From Bartonella henselae str. Houston-1 (GTDB lineage Bacteria; Pseudomonadota; Alphaproteobacteria; Rhizobiales; Rhizobiaceae), in NCBI RefSeq assembly GCF_000046705.1, contig NC_005956.1:1585001-1649000 (forward strand): DNA of 64,000 bases, read 5' to 3'. Below, one piece after another: positions 9,840 through 19,762 of this stretch. Below the pieces are notes generated by a model. The model did no database searches. It saw only the letters and a list, made by a program, of their open reading frames with translations, and was not told the DNA's origin. The position numbers and the translations under genes are program-made. Within the stretch, counting starts at the first letter, position 1. Each line of letters starts with the position of its first letter.

Positions 9840-10615
9840 ACCACGTACCCTTAAACAGTGTTCTTTTGTTTCAACATTTTTCTTGGCCAAAGAGATTACT
9901 ACAAGAGACTGATTCGGTTTTCTCTCTATGTCTGCCCCCAAGCTAAAGACAAAAATGCATCTTTTTCTATCTAAGTAGAACACCATTTTGAAAAGTTTCT
10001 GATGTTCTCCTTAAAAGTTCAAAATATGCAAAATCACAGGATGTTTCTTAACAAAAAATGCACACCACACTGATATTAAACCAGCAACATCCCCCATAAG
10101 CGCTTAAAGAGCACTCTTTCATTTTAACATTTTCGTCAGCCCAAAAGATTACGACTCCGACAACGATTTGGTTTTCTGTGTATTTTTGTACTCAAGTACG
10201 GCAAAGATGCATTCTTTTTCTCCCCGTACAACGGCCATTTTCTGATGTTTCCCATAAAAGCCTAAAATGGGAAAATTCAAAGGGATGATTCTCCTTGAGC
10301 TTTACAGTGCACCGACGTGAAGGTCGACGTGTTTTTTTGACAGGTTCAAGCTTTTCTTCCAAAGCACAACGCACTTGGTCCATTTTTTCATTTGGCAAAG
10401 CACTTGCCTCTAACTCGTCATTATAGGCATATTCATTCTGGATTTCTGCCTGTTGATCCTTCCCATTTTTTTGTGGCTGTGTTTGTGACACATCGAATCA
10501 CAGTGGAGGACAGTGTCTTTTTTTGCATCTTCTGCATTTATTTCACTTCATTCTTGCGCGTTATTTTCATCGCGATTTTCATCACGGCAAACAGATTGCG
10601 GCATCTGCTCAACCT
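9840..10615 (-). pseudogene. decayed tandem copies of the DUF4167 3' region
   Basis: One copy (about 9840-10015) retains only the last codons and flank. A longer one (about 10095-10615) corresponds to roughly residues 90-244 of the intact DUF4167 protein. A frame at 10192-10491 still reads SQTQPQKNGKDQQAEIQNEY, closely matching SQTQPRKNGKDRQAEIQNEY of the intact gene. Frameshifts and premature stops destroy both copies. Confidence 0.75.
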
Positions 10616-10714
10616 TTCTCCTCTCAATGATAATAAGAACGCAACCAAACATCGCCCCCCCCAGCCCCGTTAATACGGCAACACCACCACGGACCCTTAA
10701 ATAGTGTTTTTTAT

Positions 10715-11449
10715 TTAAACATTTTCCTCTGCCGAAGAGGTTACTACCCGACGACGACGTGGTTTTTTCTGTATTTCTGCACCCAATACAGGCAAAGACG
10801 CATCTTTTTCTGTCCGTACATCATTCTTTTCTGATGTTGCTAGTGACAGTTCAAGAGATGATTCCTCTTTAACACGGACAGTACGCCGGCGTGAAGGCCG
10901 CCGTATTTTTTTGACAGGTTCAGGCTTTTCTTCCAAAACGCATTGCGCTTGGTCGGTTTTTTCATCTGACAAAGCACTTGCCTCTAAGACCTCATTACAG
11001 GCATATTCATTTTGGATTTCTGCCTGTCGATCCTTCCCATTTTTTCGCGGCTGTGTTTGTGACACATCGATATCACAGTGGACGACAGTGTCTTTTTTTG
11101 CATCTTCTGCATTTATTTCACCGCATTCTTGCGCGTTGTTTTCATCGCGATTTTCATCACGGCGAACAGATTGTGGCGTTTGCCCCACCGCTGCGAGAAT
11201 AATACGCAAGTAGTGTTCAGCATGTTGCAGATAATTCTCTGACATAACACGATCACCAGCACCCTGTGCATCACGCGCAAGACTTATATATTTATCGGCA
11301 ATTTGCTGAGCATTTCCGCGAATCTTAACATCCGGACCGCTACTTTCATAATTCCGAGACAACGGATTAGGGCCGCGACGATTATTATTGCTATTACCAT
11401 TGTTGTTATTATTGCGACCGCGTGCCCGTCTATTTTGTTGTGGCCTCAT
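10715..11449 (-). CDS. DUF4167 domain protein
   Basis: The 244-residue protein starts with an Arg/Asn-rich stretch (MRPQQNRRARGRNNNNNGNS). The DUF4167 core follows at about residues 28-85, with GPDVKIRGNAQQIADKYISL and AENYLQHAEHYLRI-like sequence. The remainder is a low-complexity acidic and basic tail ending in RRRRVV. The domain is a small alphaproteobacterial family, often near prmC/prfA; its function is unknown, and the basic ends suggest nucleic-acid binding. The 3' part has been copied repeatedly nearby and at 18.9 kb. Confidence 0.85.
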   Translation of the reverse strand: MRPQQNRRARGRNNNNNGNSNNNRRGPNPLSRNYESSGPDVKIRGNAQQIADKYISLARDAQGAGDRVMSENYLQHAEHYLRIILAAVGQTPQSVRRDENRDENNAQECGEINAEDAKKDTVVHCDIDVSQTQPRKNGKDRQAEIQNEYACNEVLEASALSDEKTDQAQCVLEEKPEPVKKIRRPSRRRTVRVKEESSLELSLATSEKNDVRTEKDASLPVLGAEIQKKPRRRRVVTSSAEENV

Positions 11450-12234
11450 CTTTATCCCTTTTGGAGTGTTTGTATGTCTTAATGACTCTTCCTCATCGCA
11501 TTACTTTTTCATAATGCTGATCATGTTAGAAATACGGTTATCAGGCTATCGGCGTTTATTTCACTCAAATGATAATACCTACTGATATTTGATAAAGCAT
11601 ATATTTTTTGAAAATCACAAAAACAGCAGGGAAACCATAAGCCTAAAATTCCCTATTTCTCTGCTAACCAGCAGAAACCTAGTGATGTTCACATAAAATG
11701 CCAAGTGTTTTTTTTAAAATAGACCATATTTTACTAAAAAAATAACCATCTTGTGGGGAAATGATGAAAAATGAGAACAAACATACGATACTCCTGGCGT
11801 AAAAAACACTTTTGCCAGAAAAAATATCTGTTTCTCTTTTTCTCTAAAACCATCGGTCTTAAAAAACCGATAATTTCTACCTTTCGCGCACTTAGCTTAC
11901 AAGCACTTTTACCCCCCGAAGTTATTGCACGAACATACTAATTCTATAAGCATAGCCTGTCTTTCTTGCCAAAGCAACCCCCCTATGAAATTCTTAAGCG
12001 ATACTTCCGCTTTACAAGACATTTTGATATCTATATCATAAGGATATAGATGAACAGAAAGCATTATTCAAGTACTATAACCATCATTGGATCTCTTTTC
12101 TGGCCAAAGCGGGCCTAAAACACTGTAAATTTTTCAGTTTGATGATTTAAGCGAATTGGATCTATAATTAGAGAACAAGTTCAGCAAAAAAGCAAAAAAA
12201 AAACGATAGGGCTTTTAAGAAAGAAACGAGCAAC
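11450..12234. other. gene-free stretch
   Basis: AT-rich sequence with no supported gene. It lies between the divergent DUF4167 and fdhE genes and should hold both promoters; none can be pinned down confidently. Confidence 0.4.
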
Positions 12235-13176
12235 ATGGCGCGCACCTTAAAAACAAAGCTTATCAATAAGGATGGCAGAATACACTCTTCTGTTTTTGTT
12301 ATACTTCCTGATGTGAAAACTGTATTTGCAAAACGCACACAACGTTTTACGCATTTAGCCAATGAAATGCCAAACAAAGAGTGTTTGCTTTTTTTCGCAG
12401 ATTTTTGCAATGCACAACAACAATCAATCGAAAAATTTAAAGATTTTGCCATACCTCTTAGTCGTTTTGGGACAACTTCCACCTCTTCTTGTGCTTCTCC
12501 CCCTTCTTTTGATCACTCAAAATTGTTATCTTTAGGCTTGTATAGCAGCATTGTGAAGGATTTTTTGCAACGTCTATCACCCCCTACGCTCTCTGTCCGA
12601 GCCTTTTCGGCAACAAGGCACAAAGCTTTAAAACGCACGCAACAGCAAGAAGATCAATGGCGCTTGTGGGCAGAGAATCTGTTAAACCATAGACTTCCCC
12701 AACAGCAATTAGCAGAACATCTTTTCATCATCGGTACGTTGCAAATTATGTATTCTCTAGCCGCATCACAGCTTGATGGGCAAAGCTTACTTCCACAACC
12801 AGACAACCTCTGTCCTGCTTGCGGGGGCACACATTCAGCCAGCATCATTATCGAGAGGGAGCCGCGAAAAACCATACGGATGTGTTCTTGCCTTTATTGC
12901 AACACCCTCTGGCACACTCCACAATCCCAATGCACTTTTTGTGCAGCAACACAGAATATTTCCACCTGCGCTATAGAAAACACTCCCAACGATATTGTAC
13001 TAGAAACCTGTAAAACATGTGGACGTTATTGCAAACAACTCAATTCCTACCAAAATCCTGTCTTGGATGTTTTTGCCGATGACATCAACACACCTACACC
13101 GGATTTTTTGCAGCAAGGCTCTTTTCATTTCAAACATGGGAACTTCAATCCCTTTTTAGCAGAAGAGAGAAGATAA
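12235..13176 (+). CDS. fdhE: FdhE-like formate dehydrogenase accessory protein
   Basis: The 313-residue protein has the rubredoxin-like Cys knuckles of FdhE in its C-terminal half: CPACGG, CSCLYCNTLWH, CTFC and CKTCGRYC. The family ending is also present (ADDINTPTPDFLQQGSFHFK, then NPFL). FdhE binds iron and helps assemble respiratory formate dehydrogenase. No formate dehydrogenase subunit, fdhD or selenocysteine gene is in this window, so it appears as an orphan. The region between the knuckles is diverged from typical FdhE. Confidence 0.8.
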   Translation: MARTLKTKLINKDGRIHSSVFVILPDVKTVFAKRTQRFTHLANEMPNKECLLFFADFCNAQQQSIEKFKDFAIPLSRFGTTSTSSCASPPSFDHSKLLSLGLYSSIVKDFLQRLSPPTLSVRAFSATRHKALKRTQQQEDQWRLWAENLLNHRLPQQQLAEHLFIIGTLQIMYSLAASQLDGQSLLPQPDNLCPACGGTHSASIIIEREPRKTIRMCSCLYCNTLWHTPQSQCTFCAATQNISTCAIENTPNDIVLETCKTCGRYCKQLNSYQNPVLDVFADDINTPTPDFLQQGSFHFKHGNFNPFLAEERR

Positions 13177-13200
13177 TTTTGCTCTCAAACAAAGAACTTA

Positions 13201-13461
13201 ATGGACAACAAATCACATTCGCGGCGGCTACAACAAAGAACTGACGTAACACTCTGCACAGTTAATGAAAAAGTGCTGACCTCAACAGGTGATATAAAAA
13301 ATACAAAAGCTCCCTTCACACCTCACTTGCACTCACAAGAAACCCCAAATCCATCTTTACTGTCAAGAGCAATAGGGTATGATTTGCTTGAAATTTTGCA
13401 GGTTAGAAATGTCCATGCTGTCTTACAAGAACATTCTCAAGAACATTCTATTGATTTATAA
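13201..13461 (+). CDS. hypothetical protein downstream of fdhE
   Basis: An 86-codon frame begins 24 bp after the fdhE stop. It is polar (MDNKSHSRRLQQRTDVTLCT) with a short helical C-terminus (SRAIGYDLLEILQVRNVHAV). No family was recognised. It could be a real small gene in the fdhE operon or a truncated remnant abutting the integrase relic. Confidence 0.35.
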   Translation: MDNKSHSRRLQQRTDVTLCTVNEKVLTSTGDIKNTKAPFTPHLHSQETPNPSLLSRAIGYDLLEILQVRNVHAVLQEHSQEHSIDL

Positions 13462-14290
13462 AGATAATTCATTGTTTTAAAACGTGAATAAGAACCCTGG
13501 AGTTTCGTAAAATTCTCTGATCTCAAAGCCTCTTAGAGTGAATCAATCAAAATCATTGGCTTGCATATGACAAGCGGGATGCGGGTGTGGACAAAAACTC
13601 TTCAAGAAAGGAATCAAAATGCTCCTTATGAACCCTCTCAATGCGAGAGTTGTCACAACATTTTGAGCTGGCAAAGAGAATGATAACGCCCGCCTGCTCT
13701 TTTCATAAGCGTAAAGATGGCGGTGCACAATAGCTTTTAGGCTATACTTTTCACGGACACCGTCGTGAAATGGTTGAGTGCCTTGAAAAATATTTCTTTA
13801 AAGAAAGCGCGTAAATCTGGAACCCAATGGCATCCTATCCTTCGTGAGAAGCGTTCCCCCATTAAAAAACGCAATAAACAAAACGTAAGGCAATACACAC
13901 TCTCCATTATTTAAAAGACAATGCTGTGGATACTTTAAAAAACCGGAAAGCCGAATTAAAAGAAGATGGAAAGGCTGGTGAGCGATTTTCACCTTTACAA
14001 CTTCATATTCTCCCTAACTTAGGTTGTCTATCCGTTTCAGAAATTACCCCAATAGAGATACGCAAGACCCTTGCTTCTACTTGGCATACAAAAAGCTACA
14101 ACAGCAGAGAAAGCCGGTATCCGTTTCAATCTTTGTCTCAAACATGCTACTGCGCTAAATTTAGATGTCGATTTACAGGCAACAGCAAAAAGCACGCGCT
14201 CTCTTAGGAAGAACAACTCCATAAAATCACTAATAGACCGGTAATGAACTGGAAAATGTTCCGTCTTTTTATAAAACACTTTGCGAAACA
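13449..14290 (+). pseudogene. tyrosine recombinase (phage integrase) relic A
   Basis: Scattered frames give integrase-like sequence. VELKEDGKAGERFSPLQLHI, then SEITPIEIRKTLASTWHTK, then after a frameshift TAEKAGIRFNLCLKHATALN and LDVDLQATAKS. This is the core-binding region of a phage-type tyrosine integrase. The catalytic domain is missing. A closely related relic lies at 15.9-16.7 kb and a shorter one at 43.6 kb. Confidence 0.7.
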
Positions 14291-14298
14291 ACAACCAG

Positions 14299-14446
14299 AA
14301 ACGCACGAAGTTATTGAAAGATCTAAGTCAAAAACATCAGATCTAACGAGTGACGTGGATTGCAATAACGATTGTTGCAAGGTCTTATGTTGTGTCTTGG
14401 GGGATAAGGGCTTATGAAGTGTGTTTGTTTATCGTGATCAGAAAAC
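14299..14446 (+). repeat. left arm of 148-bp inverted repeat
   Basis: This arm is the approximate reverse complement of 15523-15670, both 148 bp, running from AAACGCACGAAG to TGATCAGAAAAC. Identity is high by eye, with stretches such as TTATGTTGTGTCTTGGGGGA identical. The arms enclose about 1.08 kb holding one gene. Confidence 0.8.
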
Positions 14447-14813
14447 TTAATCCTATTTCTTGTATGGGATTTTGCAACAGCTTTTCAACTTTTTCTCAAA
14501 CGATAGCCATATCACCATGAAGAGCGAGAACAGCATCAGGGTTTCTTTCTCTCCAAACTACTTTATGATATCTTTCAAACTGTTAGAAAAAAGACGGCAT
14601 GCATCGATGCTCTCATTATCACTTCAAAGTTATCACTTTAAACAGGTAGTTTTACAAAATGAGATATTCTTTCATGAAGCAAAAAAAACCTTTAAAAGAC
14701 AATAGTTTCCATCGCGAGGGCCACACTATTTTTATACATTTTTTTGCAGTAAGAGCACAGCTTTTATCTTTTTTTCATGCAACTTTCCGCCCTTTAAATT
14801 TTTACGTGAAAAT

Positions 14814-15257
14814 TTAAAAGTGGTTGCGCGCCTTATTTTTTTCACCGTCTTTTTCATTGAGCAAACAATCTTGTAAGAGAAAATAGTTTCCATCGCCTGG
14901 CCGTACCATTTTCATACATCTTTTCTTTGAAGTATCGGAAAGCGTATCCCACATTTCACGAATTGCAAAATAGGCTTCACTTTCCAAATAAAGACAGTGC
15001 TGATAAACTTCCTTTTTCATATCGGGCATCACTGAAGCAGCAATTTCCTTGCAATACACACGCTGATCAAAAACTGGAAGTGTCAATTCAACAGGCACAT
15101 GTTGTGTTACTTGTTTGTTGGAAAAAAAATAACCGATAATTTTTATAATACCAAAACAAAAACACACCACGAAAAAGAGCAGTATACAAACAAAAGCGAT
15201 CTTACGATATAATTTTTTAAAATAAGCTTTTTGCCTCGCGCGGATTCTTTTTTCCAT
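14814..15257 (-). CDS. small membrane protein with Cys-rich periplasmic domain
   Basis: The protein of about 147 residues starts MEKRIRARQKAYFKKLYRK, with a basic N-terminus and one membrane segment (about 20-44). Its periplasmic domain has Cys in the pattern YCKEI, HCLYLESEAY, RCMKMVRPG and DCLLNE. Similar short Cys-containing exported domains occur in rhizobial proteins of unknown function. The ATG at 15257 is preferred for the AAGGA site 9 bp upstream. The gene sits inside the 14.3/15.6 kb inverted repeat, suggesting it moved or was rearranged as a block. Confidence 0.65.
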   Translation of the reverse strand: MEKRIRARQKAYFKKLYRKIAFVCILLFFVVCFCFGIIKIIGYFFSNKQVTQHVPVELTLPVFDQRVYCKEIAASVMPDMKKEVYQHCLYLESEAYFAIREMWDTLSDTSKKRCMKMVRPGDGNYFLLQDCLLNEKDGEKNKARNHF

Positions 15258-15522
15258 AAAGACCGTATCCTTTGAATATCTCAAGAGAAGCTTTTTACAA
15301 CAAAAAATGAAAGAAGTATCAACGCACACCATACATGTTGTCGCTACACATGATCAATCTTTTCTGTAAAAATACGTTTTTTCTTTATGCCATGAACATT
15401 TTTAATTTCTTTGTTGTTAAAATTCTTATCGAAAATTTTTTGTGTTGCCTTTGTAAAAAGGGTATAGAGGCATTCTCCATAAAACTTTGATGATGCAAAA
15501 TCTCATCCAAGAAATATAATAA

Positions 15523-15670
15523 GTTTTCTGATCAGGAGAAACAAACACGCTTCACAAACCCTTATCCCCCAAGACACAACATAAGCCCCTGCAATAATCG
15601 TTATTGCACCCCACGTGGCTCATTAAATCTGATGTTTTTTACTTAAATTTTTCAATCACTTCGTGCGTTT
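15523..15670 (-). repeat. right arm of 148-bp inverted repeat
   Basis: Inverted partner of 14299-14446. No transposase gene, target duplication or terminal IS signature was seen around the pair. Confidence 0.8.
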
Positions 15671-15904
15671 TATTATTATGAATGTGGTCTGTTTTTTTAC
15701 GTTTTAACGGCTTAATCGCCTCTCTCATGCTTTTTAAAGACTTTATGGAAAAAAGATGTTCCGGTTATCTCTTCTTGAGACAACCGACTCAAAGTAGCTT
15801 TTGAAGAACTTTCTGATTTTTAACGCTATAGCATTAATAACATGAAAAGAGATTCCCTTACATTTCCGCTGCATGATCATTATAATCTTATAAAGTATCA
15901 TATT
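15671..15904. other. gene-free spacer
   Basis: No gene or RNA recognised between the inverted repeat arm and integrase relic B. Confidence 0.3.
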
Positions 15905-16712
15905 GACTTATAAAGATAATTAATCATTTTGAATATTGAATAAGAACCTCAAATATCGTAAGATTCTCTTATTGCAAATACTCTTGTAGTAAATTACTCA
16001 AAATCATTCGCGTACAAATCACAAACACAGTTAGCGCGTGGATAAAAACTAATAAAGAAAGGATTAAAAACACCTCTCATGAACCATTTCCATGCAAGGA
16101 CTCGTGAAACATTTTGAATTAACAAAGAGAATGATGGTGCTGGTTTGCTTTTTCATAAACATAAAGAGGCTGGTGCACAATAGCTTTATCACTATACCAT
16201 TCACGGACAGCGTCACGAAATATGCTGGCGAGCATTGAGAAATGTTTCTTTAAAAAAAGTATGTGAATTGGCAAAAAAATGGCATTCTGCTTTACATGAA
16301 TGAGAGGCGTAACCCCATCAAAGAACGTGAAAAAAAGCATAAGGCAATTGCGTAACCTGCATTATTTAAAAGACATTGTTCTAGATGCCTTTGAAAGTCG
16401 TAAAGTTGAATTAAAAGAAGATGATAAGGCTCATAATTGGTTTTCACCTTTACAACTTCATATTATTCCCCAATTAGGCTGTATACCCGTTTCATAAATT
16501 ACACAAACAGAGATACGCAATACCCTTTTTTCTATATTTGGTATACAAAAGCTGCAACAGTTGAGAAAGCGCTAAATTGTCTTAATATTTGTATCAAACA
16601 TGCCACGACGTTAGAATTGGATGTTGATTTACAAGCAACAACAAACACACGCGTTCTCTTAAGAAAGAGCGTCGCACACAAAAAAACAAAAGAGATTTCC
16701 CCACATCAATGA
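15905..16712 (+). pseudogene. tyrosine recombinase (phage integrase) relic B
   Basis: Parallel to relic A: frames give DAFESRKVELKEDDKAHNWF and SPLQLHIIPQLGCIPVS, a stop, then AATVEKALNCLNICIKHATT and LDVDLQATTNTRVLL. The upstream element from about 15910 (an AATAAGAA ... TTCTCTTATT palindrome) also matches relics A and C. Stops and frameshifts inactivate it, and the catalytic half is absent. Confidence 0.7.
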
Positions 16713-16878
16713 CGATATTGAGTTCTCCCCCTCCCTTATAATCCACAATATCTTTGCTTTTAACCAAAGTGATCTATTGCCAAAATTCAAGGTGATAAGA
16801 GTGTCTTTTTAATCAAAGAAACAGATCTATAAATGGTTAAGGAGTTATCCAACTCAGGCCAGGGAGCAACACATTCGT

Positions 16879-17040
16879 CTAGCCCCTGCCAAGCCTTATA
16901 AAGAGCAAGACAGCAGCAGAAAGAGAAAAAGTTTCCTCCATCATTTTCTCACGAATTTGCAAAATTGAAACGGCTTGGATCAAAGTTATTGGGCGTAAAA
17001 AAGCGTCCATAAAAAAGCTGCTCAACGCAGCACCAAGCAT
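16879..17040 (-). CDS. possible small membrane (holin-like) protein
   Basis: The 53-residue frame starts MLGAALSSFFMDAFLRPITL 35 bp beyond the lysozyme stop, with a hydrophobic C-terminal stretch (FSLSAAVLLFIRLG). Its place after the endolysin would suit a holin or export helper. There is no clear ribosome site and no recognised family. Confidence 0.3.
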   Translation of the reverse strand: MLGAALSSFFMDAFLRPITLIQAVSILQIREKMMEETFSLSAAVLLFIRLGRG

Positions 17041-17075
17041 AAAGAAGACAAGAAAACTCTCACGAGAGAAAAAAG

Positions 17076-17738
17076 TTATGAATACTCTTCTTTCATCCGA
17101 TAGACAGACATCCCAATAGCGGCGATTGTAGCCAAAACCATAACCACGGCTAAAGCCCATTGTATAGGTCCCTGTCCCGTTAAAATCCCTGTTAACCCTG
17201 AAAATGAACCAATGATTGGCGCTAAAACTTCTATCTTTCCCCAAAAAGAATTTTGAGGTATTTCGACTTGTTGATAATTGGAAGAAACATAAGCACCCTT
17301 AACCCACAAACCTGCTTCAGCAGCTCGGCGATTTACGAGTCCCTGTAAGCATTTTCCTCCTGCTCTGGTCCATTTTTGCAATTCAGCCGGCACAGCTTCA
17401 TACTTCCCTTTATTAAGTTTTTTTAAGAGTGTAGAATTACAAAAAGTTTCTATTCCGACATTATAGCAAAAAGACACAAGAGTAGCAAACTGCTCATCAT
17501 TTAAGGGTTGCTCCACCATCTCTTCGACAGTTTTTTCAAATTTTGCGAGATCTTTTTGTAAGAGAGTTTCCGCTTCAGCAACAGTAATCTGCATTCCTTC
17601 CTGCACAGAAGGCTCGCCCACTTGAGTGGTATGTCCATAACCGATTGTCCATACACCAACGGCATCTTGATAAGCGTGCAAATGGAGTCCTTCCCATTGT
17701 TTAATGAGTAGAAGTCCCTCTTTTGAAATTTTTCGCAT
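17076..17738 (-). CDS. GH24 (T4-type) lysozyme, endolysin of the particle cluster
   Basis: The 220-residue protein has a GH24 lysozyme domain at about 1-150 with the catalytic triad pattern E16, D25 and T31 (IKQWEG, AYQDAVGVWTIGYGHT), the same spacing as T4 lysozyme. The C-terminus adds a membrane segment (about 186-212). It cleaves peptidoglycan for particle release. A GAGGAG ribosome site lies 9 bp before the ATG. It is the last well-supported gene of the minus-strand particle cluster that starts at 33.9 kb. Confidence 0.92.
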   Translation of the reverse strand: MRKISKEGLLLIKQWEGLHLHAYQDAVGVWTIGYGHTTQVGEPSVQEGMQITVAEAETLLQKDLAKFEKTVEEMVEQPLNDEQFATLVSFCYNVGIETFCNSTLLKKLNKGKYEAVPAELQKWTRAGGKCLQGLVNRRAAEAGLWVKGAYVSSNYQQVEIPQNSFWGKIEVLAPIIGSFSGLTGILTGQGPIQWALAVVMVLATIAAIGMSVYRMKEEYS

Positions 17739-18016
17739 TCTTTAAAACTCCTCAAATCACCTAGGACATATAAAAATAAAATAGGAATACAAGGCATGAC
17801 GATTACTTACCACATACCCCATCTCCAGGAGCGTCCCCGTTGGCCTCCAGAAACAGCCTCATAACCTGCTAGGGATTACTTTTTCTCTTCCTTGTATATT
17901 TTATATGCGGTGCAATAAATGATTATACTCCCTTCAAGCGAGTGATAGATTTTTCAGCTACCAGTAGGCGCACTTTTTCAACTACTTTTGTTGCATAATA
18001 ATCTGTTTCACAGTCT

Positions 18017-18283
18017 TTACGGACCTTTTTTGGCATCTTGTTGATGTTTAAAATGTTCAAGATCTTGGAGAATTACTTTCAATTGTTGTTCTAAAGCATC
18101 CATACGCTGCAAAATTTGCGTGGTATTCTGGAGCTGTTTTTTCTCAAGAGATCCGATGGCTTGGTGCATTTGCTTCAACAGTGCATTTAAAGGGGCATGA
18201 CCCATTCTTCCGCTAGCATAAAGAACCACACGAATATGTTCAGGATCATCAACATCAGCAATAGAAAATGGAAAAAGTGCCAT
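18017..18283 (-). CDS. small coiled-coil protein of the particle cluster
   Basis: The 88-residue protein has a short conserved-looking start (MALFPFSIADVDDPEHIRVV) and a coiled-coil C-terminal half (ALEQQLKVILQDLEHFKHQQ). It has a good AGGAGA ribosome site. It lies between the tail collar gene and the lysozyme, in the same orientation. No function is known to me; a tail or lysis accessory role is only positional inference. A 14-bp minisatellite has expanded just upstream. Confidence 0.65.
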   Translation of the reverse strand: MALFPFSIADVDDPEHIRVVLYASGRMGHAPLNALLKQMHQAIGSLEKKQLQNTTQILQRMDALEQQLKVILQDLEHFKHQQDAKKGP

Positions 18284-18370
18284 TGCGTTCTCTCCTTTTA
18301 CCGAACTCTAGAACAGCGATATTAGTAGATTTCAGTGCATTATTATCAACAAACTTTTGCACCATGCAAA

Positions 18371-18598
18371 AACCCCCAGGGCAGAACCCCCAGGGCAGAA
18401 CCCCCAGGGCAGAACCCCCAGGGCAGAACCCCCAGGGCAGAACCCCCAGGGCAGAACCCCCAGGGCAGAACCCCCAGGGCAGAACCCCCAGGGCAGAACC
18501 CCCAGGGCAGAACCCCCAGGGCAGAACCCCCAGGGCAGAACCCCCAGGGCAGAACCCCCAGGGCAGAACCCCCAGGGCAGAACCCCCAGGGCAGAACC
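18371..18598. repeat. perfect 14-bp minisatellite, about 16 copies
   Basis: The unit CCCCCAGGGCAGAA repeats head to tail without visible variation. The period is not a multiple of three, so every frame reads the same 14-residue cycle (GQNPQGRTPRAEPP on the plus strand). Apparent long frames here are artefacts. It separates the 88-codon gene from a gene-free stretch. Confidence 0.95.
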
Positions 18599-19762
18599 AT
18601 TGAAAAACTGTTAAAAAAGATCTAGAAAAATCAAGCAAAAAATCATCTTAATATGGCATTTTTTCTCTCATCCGAAACGGTGAACTGCCAATCTGAAACC
18701 TCATTCTCTAGAACAAGCACCATCCCAACAAAACTTTCTTATATCCGCCACCGCCCAAGCATAAAAACATTTTTCCGCAAACCAGCCTTTAGAACTTAAC
18801 CTCTAGAATCTAGCCCCTGTAACGCACCCATGAGACCTAACCAACAGAGAACCCAGACTGGTAAAATCCCAACTCAGACGGCAACATCTCCACGCGTGCT
18901 TCAACACCACTCTCTCATTTAAATATTTTCCTTTTCCAAAAGTTTTACCACCTAAAGCTAACGTGGCTTCTCTGTATCTCTTCACCAAAGCACAAGCAAA
19001 ATGGAATCGAGCACTTTGGAAACCAACAAACTGGAAACCAGTCTATGAGAATCCCAAAAGGAATGCTCCAAGACCTTGCGGATCCATTCCCTCACCCACA
19101 ATCTTTCACAAACAGCTTTTCCGGTCTTCATATTGTTCCTCTTAAGCTATTTTTCAGCAAACAAAACAACGTCTTAAGGAAGAACTGGTTTAGAGCATAC
19201 ACGCCTGCCACAGGTTGATATCATCATAAACCCGTCATTGATAAAAACCATGCAGATTTTTTTGTACGCTCTCCTTCTTTTATTAAAAGAGACAATGCAT
19301 CTTTCTTAAACCACAGTAAACTGAAAAAAATACAGAAAGTCTTTCAATAAACATCCCTCCTAATAACATGAGCAAAGATGCATATAAATTTTAAATACAC
19401 CTTTACGTATGCATTTTTCTTAGCGAATTTTCCTATACAAAAAAAATAGTACTCCCTTAACAGAAAAGGGAAGCGCTTACCGAAAACAAAAGCGCTTGTG
19501 CTTTCTCTCTTGTCCACCGATAGGGGAAAATGGCAAAGAGACCAAGAAGCAGATCCAAATGCTGTAAGACACACCACACAGCTCTCACTTCTCTCTGCTC
19601 AGAAGCATTGAAATGCATTCAAGAGAAAATAAACCAAAGATACATTTTTCTTAAAATCAAGCGTTTGCCATTAAATTTAGTGCACAACATATTTTTAATT
19701 TTTCAATGCACCTTTTATACCAAAGCTCTTGCAACAATTGAAATCTAAAAGAGTTTCAATTT
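18599..19762. other. gene-free stretch with a DUF4167 3' fragment
   Basis: At about 18905-18992 the sequence again matches the 3' end and downstream flank of the DUF4167 gene (tttaaatattttccttttcc, then the GTGGCTTCTCTGTATCTCTT segment), 7.5 kb from the intact gene. The rest, including a 72-codon frame at 19530, shows nothing recognisable. Confidence 0.45.

Noticed and set aside
14299..15670. Insertion sequence
   Set aside because: The inverted arms enclose no transposase and no target-site duplication was seen.
18255..18638. Long frames on both strands through the 14-bp array
   Set aside because: A perfect 14-bp repeat without stops is open in every frame; there is no ribosome site and no protein-like sequence outside the repeat.
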